Positions 1-10,139 are shown, numbered from the stretch's first letter. The stretch: 64,000 nucleotides of DNA from Mesostigma viride (GCA_009746045.1 RPFO01000165.1:6676036-6740035), one strand, 5' to 3'. Numbers and translations are program-made. The notes: generated by a model from the letters alone, not told the origin.

Positions 1-2646
1 GGTGACTCAGACTCTGAGTCAGAACAGGATGGAAGACAGCATGGTGATGCTGGACAACCTGACAGCACAGTCCTGACTGTGCCAGGGACTGCTTCCTCTG
101 TGTACCAGGAGTTGGGTGCCCGAATCCACAACATGTTTGGGCATGCCACTTCTCTGTCAAACAACTTTGCCTTCCGTATGGGCAGGGCACCCCTTCTTAA
201 GGCGTGTCAGCAAGCTGCCTCACGGTGTAAGTGCCAGTTGTCCTCCAACAAGCCCAGGAAATCACATGCCAAAGCTATACCTCAGAGCATTGGTGATCTG
301 CAGTGTGATATCCAACACATCAGGGGCATGCAACTGTTGGTGTGCGTGGACAGGTACACAAAATACAAGGTGCTGGAGCATTTACCTTCTATGAAGAACA
401 GGTACTTGCTGGCTGCCCTGCAGAATGTAAGAGCCAAGTTTCCTACCACAAGGATCCAGGTGGACATGCAGTTTCAGCATCTCAAGGGTGATCCCACCCT
501 TCCTGAGTTGCTGGTTACACCTAGGGAGGCTCATGGGCAGCAGGGTGCTATAGAGAGGGCAATCCAGGAGGTCAAGAAATTGATTATCTCTGAAGACTGG
601 GTACCCTTATCTGCACCTGCACTTGTCAGGAGTGCATGGCTGAGGAACGTGGAGCAGCAGCTGAACAGCAGGGTTAACTTCTACTATGATGGAGTTGCTG
701 TCAGCCCAATGGGTCTATATCATGGCCTGTGCCCACCACATGTGCTGGAGGGCTGGAAACATGCTGCACATGTCACCTTTGCCAAGCTGAGGGAGAAGGA
801 CCGGGGTTGGAAGATGCTGGAGCCACAAGTGGGTCAGAAGGTCCTAGCTTGGAAGGAACCTAGCCTTTATGGCAAACGTGGTAGCTGGAGTCCTGGGGTG
901 GTTACCCAGGTTGATGAAGCTAGCCACGCATGCTTGGTCAGCATGGAGGACGAACCAAAGCATGTGCACCGGCTGAGTTGGTCATATGTCAAGCCTAACC
1001 TGATGAATGAGGGCAGTCAGGCACAAGGCTCACAGGACCTGCAGGATTTTCAGGTCCCAAGTGACATCACTGATGCAACGACCACATCTGTTGCAGGGGA
1101 ATCTGTCAGCCCTGGCCAGGTTGCAGAGGTACCTGTTGAACAGGCTGCAAGGTCAACAGCTGGGGAGTCAACTGTCAAGCCCAAGGCTCTAACCAAGCCC
1201 AGGGGGACAAGTTTGGCTGGATTAATTGGGGCTCTGCAAAGGGCCAAGAAGCAGCCCAAGGTAGCCAAGCTCAGGTGGCATGGCAATCTGGGGCTGGACA
1301 CTGCCTTAGAGGTAGACACTAATTCTCAGGTTTCCATCATTGGGACCAGAGCTGCAGCAGGGTACAGCATGACTGAACCCAGCTATCAGTTTGTGTCTGA
1401 CTTCAGTGGCGGGGTACACGTGAAGGTACTGGGTGAGGTATCCATTCCTATCCTTGGACAGGACACTGCTTTTTGTGTCTTGGAGGGCTATCAGGGACCT
1501 GCTCTTCTGGGGCAGAATTTCCTATGCCAGGATGGGGTAGTGATCACGTCCTCTCTCCTGACTAAGGAAGGGGCTGGTCAGGTCCCACTGATTAATTTCA
1601 GGACCACTCACCTATCACGTGCAGTAACCAGGACGGTTAAGCGTGTGCAAGTGTGCCAGGGGCAGGAGCCCTTGGTTGATGACCTCATATTGCCAGCTGC
1701 TAGTCATCCAAGCAGTTTGGGCATTGGTCCTCACTCACTTGCTGGACACAGCCCTATAAACTACCAAGGCCTGGTGAAGCTCATGTCCTCTCCCATTATG
1801 TGTCCCCAGGTCACACTGGGTCTGATTAAATCTGGGGAGGACTGGATCTCCAAGAAATGCGTGGAACCTGTCAATGACCTGCCTCCTGCACGACGTCTAC
1901 TCAAGCTCAAGTTTGTCATCAAGATGAAGGAGGTGGACGGGGTCAAGGTACCACACGTCAGGCCAGTACTGAATGAGTTCAAGGGTACTGGTGAGTGCAC
2001 CGCTGAGGAGTTGTATACCCCTGGCATGCTGCATGACACTTGGAGGCTGCTGCTGTGTGTATTTCTAGGCCTTCTCAACAAGGGCTTGGACTATGGCTCA
2101 GTGGTGGTAGACTTCAAGAGGGCATTTCTGGAGGGGGATGCAGATGTGGCACAGGAAAAGTGGGAGGGCAAGACGCCTTTCTATGTCAGGGTGCCTGCTG
2201 TATGGAAAAGGGACATTCACACTGAGTTCCTTAAAATCCTCAAGGGCCTGGAGGGCCTGAGGTCAAGTCCAATAATCTGGAGGGAGACTCTCAACCGTTT
2301 CCTGAAGGAGCATTGCAACTTGAAGGTTTCTCCTGTAGACCCCTGTCTGTTTCTGGGGCAATGGGAAGGCCTACCAGTGTATGCTTCGCTGCACGGGGAT
2401 GACCTACATCTGATAGCTCCCACGTCGTGGCTTAAGGAGCTGATCTCCATCATTAAGTCCAAGTTTCCTCTGGGTAGGGAGCAATGGCAGGTGGAGAATG
2501 AGCCTCTCCTGTTTGTGGGCATGGAGGCCACACTGGTGAAGAAGGGGGGGAGTGGCGTATGCTGCTGGTGGGGGGCAACGATTATCAAGAGACCCTCATT
2601 AGCAAGCTTCCTCCAGTCATCACACAGGCACTGTGTCCCATGGTGA
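1..2646 (+). CDS. copia-like pol, partial: integrase, protease-like domain, reverse transcriptase
   Basis: The frame is open from the first base, so the gene begins outside the window. Domains in order: integrase core with candidate acidic residues in GDLQCD (about 292-310), QVDMQF (about 457) and GAIERAIQEVK (about 544); a small basic domain (GQKVLAWKEP to WSYVKPN, about 830-1000) like the tail of retroviral integrases; a low-complexity linker; a retropepsin-like segment with EVDTNSQVSIIG (about 1309) and ALLGQNFL (about 1501); then a Ty1/copia-type RT with KLKFVIKMKEVDG (about 1906), VVVDFKRAFLEG (about 2101), VSPVDPCLF and SLHGDDLHLI (about 2387), where HGDD stands in place of YVDD. Known copia elements have protease before integrase; here it follows integrase, as in the second copy at 12091-14299. 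The frame is lost near 2540-2600, after a run of seven G, and RNase H continues in another frame. Assignment to copia rests on the RT; the protease call is weaker. Confidence 0.85.
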   Translation, partial: GDSDSESEQDGRQHGDAGQPDSTVLTVPGTASSVYQELGARIHNMFGHATSLSNNFAFRMGRAPLLKACQQAASRCKCQLSSNKPRKSHAKAIPQSIGDLQCDIQHIRGMQLLVCVDRYTKYKVLEHLPSMKNRYLLAALQNVRAKFPTTRIQVDMQFQHLKGDPTLPELLVTPREAHGQQGAIERAIQEVKKLIISEDWVPLSAPALVRSAWLRNVEQQLNSRVNFYYDGVAVSPMGLYHGLCPPHVLEGWKHAAHVTFAKLREKDRGWKMLEPQVGQKVLAWKEPSLYGKRGSWSPGVVTQVDEASHACLVSMEDEPKHVHRLSWSYVKPNLMNEGSQAQGSQDLQDFQVPSDITDATTTSVAGESVSPGQVAEVPVEQAARSTAGESTVKPKALTKPRGTSLAGLIGALQRAKKQPKVAKLRWHGNLGLDTALEVDTNSQVSIIGTRAAAGYSMTEPSYQFVSDFSGGVHVKVLGEVSIPILGQDTAFCVLEGYQGPALLGQNFLCQDGVVITSSLLTKEGAGQVPLINFRTTHLSRAVTRTVKRVQVCQGQEPLVDDLILPAASHPSSLGIGPHSLAGHSPINYQGLVKLMSSPIMCPQVTLGLIKSGEDWISKKCVEPVNDLPPARRLLKLKFVIKMKEVDGVKVPHVRPVLNEFKGTGECTAEELYTPGMLHDTWRLLLCVFLGLLNKGLDYGSVVVDFKRAFLEGDADVAQEKWEGKTPFYVRVPAVWKRDIHTEFLKILKGLEGLRSSPIIWRETLNRFLKEHCNLKVSPVDPCLFLGQWEGLPVYASLHGDDLHLIAPTSWLKELISIIKSKFPLGREQWQVENEPLLFVGMEATLVKKGGSGVCCWWGATIIKRPSLASFLQSSHRHCVPW

Positions 2647-3302
2647 GGGGCATGGTTGCTTGGGTGGCAGGCATTTCCAGGCCAGACCTTATGGTCATAG
2701 CCAGGTTGCCTGATGACATGCTGACAGAGCTAGGGTCTGCCAAGGTGGCTGATCAGGTCAGGGCTTCGTCTGGCATTCTGTTGTCTGCAGTGGATTTATC
2801 ACAACCCATTTGCATGGAGCTGTATGTGGATAGCTCAATGGACAGCAGGCAGGTCTCCAAGGTCAGGGGCAGGGCTGCAGGGCTCTTTGTGCTCAGACAG
2901 GAAGGCCTGGGGAGTTTGGTGAGCTGGTTCAGTCGCCTGCACAAACGGGTGGCTGTCAGTAGTGATGTGGCAGAATGCAGGGCTATTTGTGAAGGCATTC
3001 ACACAAGCCTTTATCTGAAGGAGTTGCTTCATCAGATGACTTCTAACACTCCTTGGCCACTTCAGGTTACCACTCTTCTAAAAACAGACTCCATGGGGAT
3101 GGTGCAGTTTGTGCACAGGCAGATGGCCAGAAGTAGGGACTTGGATTATCTCCTTCTTAAGGAATTGTCCTCCTTGGCCAATATTGAGCATATCCCTGGG
3201 GTTGACAATCCTGCTGATGCTTTGACCAAGCTAGTGCAGAAGGCAGCAGTGCAATACAAGGTTCTTCAGTCTCTGATGGACCCATCTCAGCAAGCTGTCT
3301 AA
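2559..3302 (+). CDS. copia-like pol continuation: RT thumb and RNase H
   Basis: This is the same pol polyprotein one frame over. It starts with the end of the copia RT domain (ALCPMVRGMVAWVAGISRPD resembles the copia segment that ends in a TRPDI-like motif). It continues as a Ty1/copia-type RNase H: ELYVDSSMDS gives the first Asp, VSSDVAECRAICEGIH the Glu and KTDSMGMVQF the next Asp, with IPGVDNPADALTK near the end, the usual copia signature. The stop is at 3300-3302. The overlap with the upstream frame (2559-2646) and the G-rich tract before it point to a single indel, either a decay mutation or a sequencing error. The listed start is only where the frame opens, not an initiation site. Confidence 0.8.
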   Translation: MLLVGGNDYQETLISKLPPVITQALCPMVRGMVAWVAGISRPDLMVIARLPDDMLTELGSAKVADQVRASSGILLSAVDLSQPICMELYVDSSMDSRQVSKVRGRAAGLFVLRQEGLGSLVSWFSRLHKRVAVSSDVAECRAICEGIHTSLYLKELLHQMTSNTPWPLQVTTLLKTDSMGMVQFVHRQMARSRDLDYLLLKELSSLANIEHIPGVDNPADALTKLVQKAAVQYKVLQSLMDPSQQAV

Positions 3303-4797
3303 GCTGGTGCCTGGTTATAGGGCATTGGAGAGCAGATTGTGTGGTAGTGTCAGCATTGTGACTGGCATAATACCTGTATTTTAGTCTGTACTAAGGCTCA
3401 TGGACCATGGTACACTCACTCTGATTTTAATCAGGATACAGCCAGGTTTTGGCTGGGGTTCATGCTGTTGACTACACAAGGTTGACAGGTCCATTACAGA
3501 CCATGTATTCTATTTAAAAAGAAATGTATATTTGTACATACCTCTCACAATGGTCTGGGAACCTTTATTCTGGGGTTTATAGGGCGGGGTTCGATTCCCT
3601 GGTATTATGTTTCTACAAGCTGGCCTGCTCAGGTGTTTTACCTGTTCAGACTTCCCTAGTTCCCCAGGGCAGGATTTAATTGTTGCCTATGTGTTTCATT
3701 TTGTCATTTGTTTGCTGTGGCAATTTATCATCTGACAAGTAGACGGGCGCCATAAGACGGGCGCCAATACTAACCTGTTGAGAGTATGACGGGGAAACTA
3801 TTGTAATACGTCTTACTTTGTCAAGTGGTATTTCAATTGTCATGGATTTATTGTGCTTATATTAGATATGTACTGGGTTTTATGGGATTAGTATCTGGGA
3901 TTAATGTAACTCACCGCCAGAAGGTCATTGTACTGGAGGCTCTACCGAGGTGATGGGATTAATTCCTGGAGAAGACCTCATAGAATTAACCTGTATGTAT
4001 TTAATTTTGTGTGTTTCTAATATCTGGTGGTACTCTGTAATGCCACTTCCATAGGTTTTTATCCATTTCTCATGAAATGGTTTTCCCTGTGGCAGATCTG
4101 TTTCTTTTCCAGTTCCTTAAAAGAAAGGGCTGGGGGAATGGCATTGGCCATTAAAGACATCTGTTCAAGCTTCAAGCTGGAGTGAAGGACATTTCAAGCT
4201 ACTTCAAGGGTCCCTGGCAGGGGATGTGATCCCTAAAGAAAAGAAGGGATTGGAGTTAACGTAAAGGATTTACGTTAGATGGATAGAGATTGTTACGCTC
4301 TTTCCAACGGCACCTTGAACGCCTCATTTGGTTAAGGAACGTAAAAGTTATGACGTTTCCTAGGCTGTGCCGACAGTACCCGGCGCGCCACTGTGGGCGC
4401 GTACGGACACAGGATGTACAAGTGTCACTTTGATAGTCCGCAGGACGTTGACAGGACTTGTACAGGACTTGATGGTCAATTGATAGGTAGGCGCACTGTA
4501 GCGCGCCAGGACCTATGAGACAATTGATGCTGACTAGTGTACGGATAGGTCCACAGGACTAGCCGTATGGACAATTGATAGATCTGCGCGCCAAAGGCGT
4601 GCCAGAGTCTGTGTAATCAATTGATTGACAGTTCAGCTGTGACAGTGCAGCTGAATACTTGGACGCGTCCCTAGCAAGCTATATGAGTGACTTGGTCGCA
4701 CCGGGACGCTAGCTCTTGCGTGCACGCTCTCTTGGCATAACGACCCTGTCGTCTGTGCTACGTGCAGTCTCGGACCTGACGTGACTTACGTCTGTGT
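3303..4797 (+). other. Non-coding tail of the copia-like element, possible 3' UTR and LTR
   Basis: No ORF of note occurs in these 1.5 kb directly downstream of RNase H. A 3' LTR is expected here, but its 5' partner lies outside the window, so its limits cannot be set. Visible details: a direct repeat of AGACGGGCGCCA at about 3740-3768, a purine tract near 4234-4250 that might be a polypurine tract, and a TATAATAAAG string at about 4806. None of these is proven functional. Confidence 0.4.
4470..4632. repeat. Dispersed CAATTGAT and GCGCGCC repeats
   Basis: CAATTGAT or a one-base variant recurs four times within about 150 bp, at about 4477, 4521, 4571 and 4619. It alternates with GCGC-rich words such as GCGCGCC and GCGCACT. 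The units are not a strict tandem array. They may be part of an LTR regulatory region or chance enrichment. Confidence 0.35.
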
Positions 4798-4859
4798 TTG
4801 CTCATTATAATAAAGGCAACTTTCCTGCAAGAGCCATGGATTCCCTCGGTGGTAAACTC

Positions 4860-5429
4860 TCATTCAACTAGAAATGCATGTAACATTCGTTTCCAAAACG
4901 TTTCCCGATGCCCTGCGGCTTTGCGAAAAGCGGCGCCGGTAAAGGTGCCGGGGACATGTTCCAAGGGGACGACTCGCCAATCCCACCACCCGTATTGGGC
5001 CATGGCGCCATGTAGGGGGGTGTCGTCGTTGGCGGCAGGGCGGCCAATATGAAGGCGGCGTGCCGCTTGGACATGTTCCTGAAAACGCGTCCAGGCATCC
5101 CGTTGCGTCTGGCCAACGTAGATACGCTGAGGGTACCTGCGGTTGTAAATGGCATAAATGACGCGACGGGTGCTTTCGGGGTGTGGGCGAGTGGAGTTGG
5201 TAAGCGATAAATGCGTGCGCTGTAAGCGCCGGAGGCGACGTAGAGTATGGTCATCCTTGCAGTGATGGTTATGGCGCGTGTTGATGCGACAACGCTTCCG
5301 CCATGCCTGTGAGGAGATACGATAGGGGAACTGCCGAGAAATAGCAGTGTACTTCCGGTAATCAATGCCACTGGATTGCCGTATTCTGTGGAGGGTAAGA
5401 GCATGCCAGAAAGTCATAAGGTGTTTCAT
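4860..5429 (-). CDS. GIY-YIG nuclease domain protein
   Basis: A 189-residue ORF whose C-terminal half is a GIY-YIG (URI-type) endonuclease. The GIY motif is IYAIY (residues 91-95) and the YIG motif is YVG (104-106) in RIYVGQTQR. The conserved Arg is R115 in TRFQEH, with H119 after it, and the likely metal-binding Glu is E176 in HRETFWKRML. The N-terminal 85 residues are basic, Arg/His-rich and not recognisable. GIY-YIG domains cut DNA in homing endonucleases, UvrC, SLX1 and Penelope-like retroelements. No RT is fused here and none follows, so this could be an endonuclease fragment of a Penelope-like element or a free-standing nuclease. No neighbouring gene helps. The ATG at the 5' end is the first available, and an upstream exon cannot be excluded. 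Confidence 0.7.
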   Translation of the reverse strand: MKHLMTFWHALTLHRIRQSSGIDYRKYTAISRQFPYRISSQAWRKRCRINTRHNHHCKDDHTLRRLRRLQRTHLSLTNSTRPHPESTRRVIYAIYNRRYPQRIYVGQTQRDAWTRFQEHVQAARRLHIGRPAANDDTPLHGAMAQYGWWDWRVVPLEHVPGTFTGAAFRKAAGHRETFWKRMLHAFLVE

Positions 5430-6794
5430 GATGATTCAGATGCACTGAGAGCTAAGACATCAAACAGAACCAGAGCGGAGCATATTGAGGTAAGTCAATA
5501 TTCACTGCGTAACACCCGTTACGCGATAGCGGTGGTCCATGATGCATCTCCCCGGGGCAGGATGTGGCTAACAGCACAGCTGAATGGACTCGGAACATGT
5601 GGATTCCCAGTGGGGGGGCCTTCCAATTGTCATACTTGACACCTCTTTCCTGTAACGAAAAGATTTCCCTTCTTCATGTTCCAGATGAGTCACCGTGCTC
5701 CTGCCTTTGTGTTTTTTTGGCGTTTGTAAAGAGATATGGGAGGGTAAACAAAAGCAAAGGCTGATATTGCCGTGTGGGGGGCCCGATCCTTGGTTAGTCT
5801 CTCAAGTGCCCACAGAAAAACACGAGAGTAGCACACACAGCGCGCAGCCCAGCCTAGCTCCCTCAGTAAGAGTAAAAGAAAAAGGACAAGAACAGCAAAA
5901 CAAACGAGAACAAGAAAAAGAACAAAACACAGACACGTAGTGCAATGTGAGCGGAATGATGGAGGAAGGTGAGAGGGGGACATCGTATTGAATGTGTAGG
6001 CATTGAGGCAGCCGAAGCGTCCCATCCCCGGGTACATTCGTGGCTTTCAAAAAAGCCACAACCTGCGTGGAAGAGGAAAATGCAGGAACGATGAGTATGA
6101 TCCTGAAAACGAGGTTGAGGAAACGCGGAGAGGAAATGCCGGCCGCTGAAACGATTCCGATGGAACTATGGGTTTCGCCGACATGAGGCGGTGCAGCTGA
6201 CTATCTCTATGGTGTCGTGTGTGACCGGGAGTGCCGGTTCACGTGCGCACTCGTCGGACTAGCCCGACGACATGTGTGCTTGGTTGCCCACGGCTGAAAT
6301 CCTCTTGCCCGTCATGCAAAGGCCACGCCTCCTAGCCGAAAACGAACTATATTCAACCAATCTAATATCAAAGAGACAACCAGCGCAGGCCAGAAATCGA
6401 GAGAATCCGGACCATGGTAGCTCGAGCCTGCCGTTGTGTTGTATCTTTACATATGATGCTGGTCATGTTTAGGATCTCGTGTCTTTTCTCTTTCCATTAT
6501 GAGGCCCCTTGCACGCATTCTAGACCACCATAGGAAAAGTGTGACTACTCTTCTAGTTTCAAGAGTATGGTTCTCGTGGTCTGAAAGCCGTGTGCATAAG
6601 TTCTGGAGATGAAGTGGGAGGATTTCCCTGAACAAAATCTAAGTGCTAATATTGAATAATACTTAGTTGGTACGTTATAGTTACATGAGTTTGACTTTTT
6701 GTGGCGTGGCGGTTTAGATAATAGTAATGATGATAGATAGCGCTACTAGCTATTACTGGTTAATAATAGTCGCTAAGGAGCCCTCCTTACATCG
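5430..6794. other. Intergenic, no recognisable gene
   Basis: Only short ORFs of low-complexity composition occur, for example a Ser/Leu/Phe-rich one antisense to an A-rich tract at about 5860-5940. I see no element ends, repeats or RNA genes. Confidence 0.4.
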
Positions 6795-7775
6795 GAGGGA
6801 GGGAGGGAGGGAGGGAGGGAGGGAGGGAGGGAGGGAGGGAGGGAGGGAGGAGGGAGGGAGGGAGGGAGGAGGGAGGGAGGGAGGGAGGGAGGAGGAGGGA
6901 GGGAGGGAGGGAGGGAGGGAGGGAGGGAGGGGGGAGGGAGGGAGGGAGGGAGGGAGGGAGGGAGGGAGGGAGGGAGGGAGGGAGGGAGGGAGGGAGGGAG
7001 GAGGGAGGGAGCGAGCGAGCGAGGGAGGGAGGGAGGGAGGGAGGGAGGGAGGGAGGGAGGGAGGGAGGGAGGGAGGAGGGAGGGAGGGAGGGAGGGAGGG
7101 AGGGAGGGAGGGAGGGAGGGAGGGAGGGAGGGAGGGAGGGGGAGGGAGGGAGGGAGGGAGGGAGGGAGGGAGGGAGGGAGGGAGGGAGGGAGGAGGGAGG
7201 GAGGGAGGGAGGGAGGGAGGGAGGGAGGGAGAGGAGGGAGGGAGGGAGGGAGGAGGGAGGGAGGGAGAGGGAGGGAGGGAGGGAGGGAGGGAGGGAGGGA
7301 GGGAGGGAGGGAGGGAGGAGGGAGGAGGGAGGAGGGAGGGAGGGAGGGAGGGAGGGAGGAGGGAGGGAGGGAGGGAGGGAGGGAGGGAGGGAGGAGGGAG
7401 GAGGGAGGGAGGGAGGGAGGGAGGGAGGGAGGGAGGGAGGGAGGGAGCTAGGAGGAGGGAGGGAGGGAGGAGGGAGGGAGGGAGGGAGGGAGGGAGGGGG
7501 AGGGAGGGAGGGAGGAGGGAGGAGGGAGGAGGAGGGAGGGGGAGGAGGGAGGGAGGGAGGGAGGGAGGGGAGGGAGGGAGGGAGGGAGGGAGGAGGGAGG
7601 GAGGGAGGGAGGAGGAGGGAGGGAGGGAGGAGGGAGGGGGAGGGAGGGAGGGAGGGAGGGAGGGAGGGAGGGAGGGAGGGAGGGAGGGAGGTCCCGAGGG
7701 AGGGAGGTCCCGAGGGAGGGAGGTCCCGAGGGAGGGAGGGAGGGAGGGAGGGAGGGGGGAGGGAGGGAGGGAGGG
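6795..7775. repeat. (GGGA)n purine microsatellite, about 980 bp
   Basis: Almost uninterrupted GGGA tetranucleotide repeat with scattered phase changes (GGA, GGGGA) and one GCGAGCGAGC interruption at about 7011-7022. Near the 3' end GGTCCCGAGGGAGGGA occurs three times (about 7690-7735). The strand is nearly pure purine, hence triplex- and G-quadruplex-prone. The long reading frames across it encode only Gly/Glu/Arg or Pro/Ser/Leu repeats and are not genes. Confidence 0.97.
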
Positions 7776-8930
7776 TTTGGTTAATGTAAGTACTCACTGC
7801 CAGTCACGGGGACTTGTCTTGACTGCACGGTTGCTTTTTGTATCTGAACAGGGTCTGATGGCAACGACGGCAGTGACAGCGACAGCAGTGGTGGCGACCG
7901 CGACCGTGGTACATACTTCTTATACGAAGCCGGCCAGTGAAGCCAAACTATAAATATTTGGACTAAGTCTGATACTGTACGTTGGTTCTCAAGGTGCATT
8001 GCTATCTAGTTCATAAGGCCCACCGCCCCAAAATGAGGTGATTGCCTTGATGGTAAAAACAAGTCGGTGGTCAACTGCAGTGCCTGTCGCTTTATAATTT
8101 GTACTAAATTAGATGGCAGTTACAGAACCAATCTTCATCAATCCTTTCCCGCACCCAGGAAGGCACTACGCGTGCAAATTTGTAGCACTCGGACTTGGAT
8201 GTGGGACAAATGATGTGTCCTCAAAGTGTCAAACTGTTTTATTAACTATTGCAGGATTGGTTCCCACAGAGAAAACATTTTACAAGCACTGGGGCTGTTT
8301 GCAAATGGTGTAAGATTGACGGCTCAATCTAAGGACATGACGTGTTTTCTTCATTTCTTAGTTTAATTTGAATCTTAAATAAGTGTTTGTGTTAATTCAT
8401 TGATTAATCAAGAAAATATAGCCTAATTAAGTAAGTACTTGCGTGTCATGCGCATGGGCATGCCACGGAGTACTATGCTAATCTTTTCAGAAAAATAATT
8501 ACATGAAAGTTACAAATATCGTCTGCATCATGCCAACCATATAGTCACTAGAGCCGGGGATAAGATACCCATCTGCCCAGCCCTCTACTGTTGTAATGGC
8601 ATTTAGGCTAAGGAACCATGCAACTTTGATCGTTCCTTTTGGTGACTAGCTGGCACCAGTTGATCAATATAGCTTTAACGTTGATCTAACTCGCGAATGT
8701 CGATGTAACTTGCGCATATCGATGGTGGCCAGCTGCTACTCTCGGTCAGAGAGACATCTCCAACGTCGAGGTGCCCGGGCCATGGACTATCTAGGCCACG
8801 GGCTAATGTGGCCTACCAGCTGCAGCGCATGCACATGATCCAACGAACATTGCCCGCCTTTGCAACCAACGTACGCTGGTCATAGCCAGCCGACCGAGTA
8901 CGAACTGTAAGGGCTTTCCCCAGATCTGAT
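7776..8930. other. Intergenic, no recognisable gene
   Basis: AT-rich in places (8340-8560), with no ORF above 75 codons that looks coding. Nothing else is recognised. Confidence 0.4.
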
Positions 8931-9391
8931 ACGGCAATGTGGGGCCCCACCGCGGGTCATCCCCTTTGTCCTTGAGGAGTTCGGGGCCATGGGCCCCAAG
9001 ACGGCGGAGTTTTTCCACGAGTGCGGCCAGCGCCGTGAAGACCGCCTCGACCTCAAGAGTCAGCCCGCCCGCGTGGTCTGCCCGCACGTGGTCCTCGTAT
9101 TGGCGGCAGCGCCTGTCACTCGCCCTCACTCGCACCGTTGCTAATGTGTTATTCCGCCGCACTTTGACGCGACCCATGCAGTCTAGATCCCTCCCAGGCC
9201 TGCATGCATGGTGGGCCGGCAGCGATGGTGCTGTGTGTCGTAGTTTTGTGATGGAGGTAGTTGTACCTTGTGCAGATGGCGTGATCCTTGGATGTCCATG
9301 TCAGATTACTATTCATTTCTTCAGGGTACTTCTTCTTTTTTTAGGGTTTTCCTTATGTTGCATGCCAATCTCACCTCCGTAATTGATCATT
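8931..9391 (+). mobile_element. 5'-truncated RLE-type LINE fragment
   Basis: The sequence matches the 3' end of the LINE at 17164-22295. The coding part from about 8931 to 9175 corresponds to 20046-20309 (C-terminus beyond the endonuclease, GPHRVIPFVLEEFGAMGPKT region), with several indels that break the frame. The 3' UTR follows (TCTAGATCC, TAGTTTTGTGATG, GATCCTTGGATGTC) and ends near ATCATTCTCAA. Unlike the full LINE, this copy has no ORF1-type insertion at TTCTTCAGGGT. It therefore shows the empty target site. It is a dead copy. Confidence 0.85.
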
Positions 9392-9441
9392 CTCAACACA
9401 GATTAGGTAGACACATCAGATAGACTAGCTGGCAGTTGTAT

Positions 9442-9490
9442 ACAACGATTCCTTACGGCGCTTAGTATCGATTCCGTAAGGAATCGTTGT
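9442..9490. repeat. Perfect 17-bp inverted repeat
   Basis: ACAACGATTCCTTACGG (9442-9458) is followed, after a 15-base loop, by its exact reverse complement (9474-9490). It lies between two LINE remnants. It could be the end of a fold-back element, a cruciform or a terminator-like structure; no function is shown. Confidence 0.85.
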
Positions 9491-9742
9491 TTATAACTCA
9501 GGCACCAAACCCGCCCAGCCTGGGCGATGTCCTCACCTGGCGTGCCCCAGGCTTCGCGCGGCAGGGCCGCCACGCGTGGACTTTTCGTGATAGACTCGGC
9601 ATGGACATGTGCTACACTACATATAGACGCGACGGGCTCACGCCCGGACAGCCTCCTGGTTTGTCTGTAATATGGAGGCAGATGGTACGCAAGCTGATAG
9701 ATGGCAAGTAGTGATGAAGGAGACCACCCCCAAGTCTGTTGT

Positions 9743-9832
9743 GGGGGCTCCGCGTGTGACCGCGCATGGCATTCATAGCGATTCAGACTTGGGGGCTCCG
9801 CGTGTGACCGCGCATGGCATTCATAGCGATTC
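9743..9832. repeat. 42-bp tandem duplication, period 48
   Basis: A 42-bp segment (GGGGGCTCCGCG to GCGATTC) occurs at 9743-9784 and 9791-9832, separated by AGACTT. The related copy at 62893-63291 has it once, so the duplication arose in this copy. Confidence 0.9.
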
Positions 9833-9925
9833 GGGCTGCGGTGCCCACACCCCTGTAACTAGGACCTAGATAGCTTACACCATCCATTCCATCCCATGTT
9901 CCCCTCCCACTGAGGACTTATGCTT

Positions 9926-9942
9926 ACGTGACGCAGTCACGT
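9926..9942 (+). other. LINE 3'-terminal stem-loop
   Basis: ACGTGAC-GCA-GTCACGT, immediately before the (TTAA) tail. The same structure, one base pair longer, ends the element at 20447-22212 and its copies. It is a likely recognition structure for reverse transcriptase, by analogy with LINEs whose 3' stem-loop is needed for priming. Confidence 0.6.
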
Positions 9943-10139
9943 GTCTATTAATTAATAAATTAATGCCCCAGGCTCTCAGGGCTATGTGTTACATAAGCTC
10001 CCAACGAAGTTATTAAAATTAAATTAAATTATAACATGTCTCCATTGGGTCAGAGCATGTAGCACATATTCCTTGCTGGATGGATATGGAGGTGGGCGGA
10101 GCTGCGTAATCGAACGAACCTAACTCTAAGCTATCTAGT

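Larger units (their letters stand above)
9505..9966 (+). mobile_element. 5'-truncated APE-type LINE tail with hairpin and (TTAA) end
   Basis: The broken ORF ends with features of a LINE ORF2 C-terminus: DVLTWRAPGF, then HAWTFRDRLGMDM, then VIWRQMVRK and DRWQVVMKET in the adjacent frame. This resembles the TF-D-L ... DR-W end of many LINE ORF2 proteins. It is followed by a 3' UTR, a stem-loop (9926-9942) and an imperfect (TTAA) tail at 9947-9966. A second copy lies inverted at 62893-63291. The left limit is approximate because no target duplication was found here. Confidence 0.65.

Noticed and set aside
3585-3605. GGTTCGATTCC, identical to a tRNA B box
   Set aside because: A T-arm can be drawn, but no acceptor stem, anticodon arm or A box lies at the proper distance, so no tRNA gene is called.
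3303-4797. Defined 3' LTR of the first copia-like element
   Set aside because: Without the 5' partner in the window, no boundary could be verified.
5690-6059. Overlapping ORFs of 80-115 codons on both strands
   Set aside because: Low-complexity translations of an A-rich/T-rich tract, with no motif and no conservation within the window.
6727-7953. Long ORFs on both strands across the GGGA tract
   Set aside because: They translate to Gly/Glu/Arg or Pro/Ser/Leu repeats and owe their length only to the absence of stops in a purine tetranucleotide repeat.
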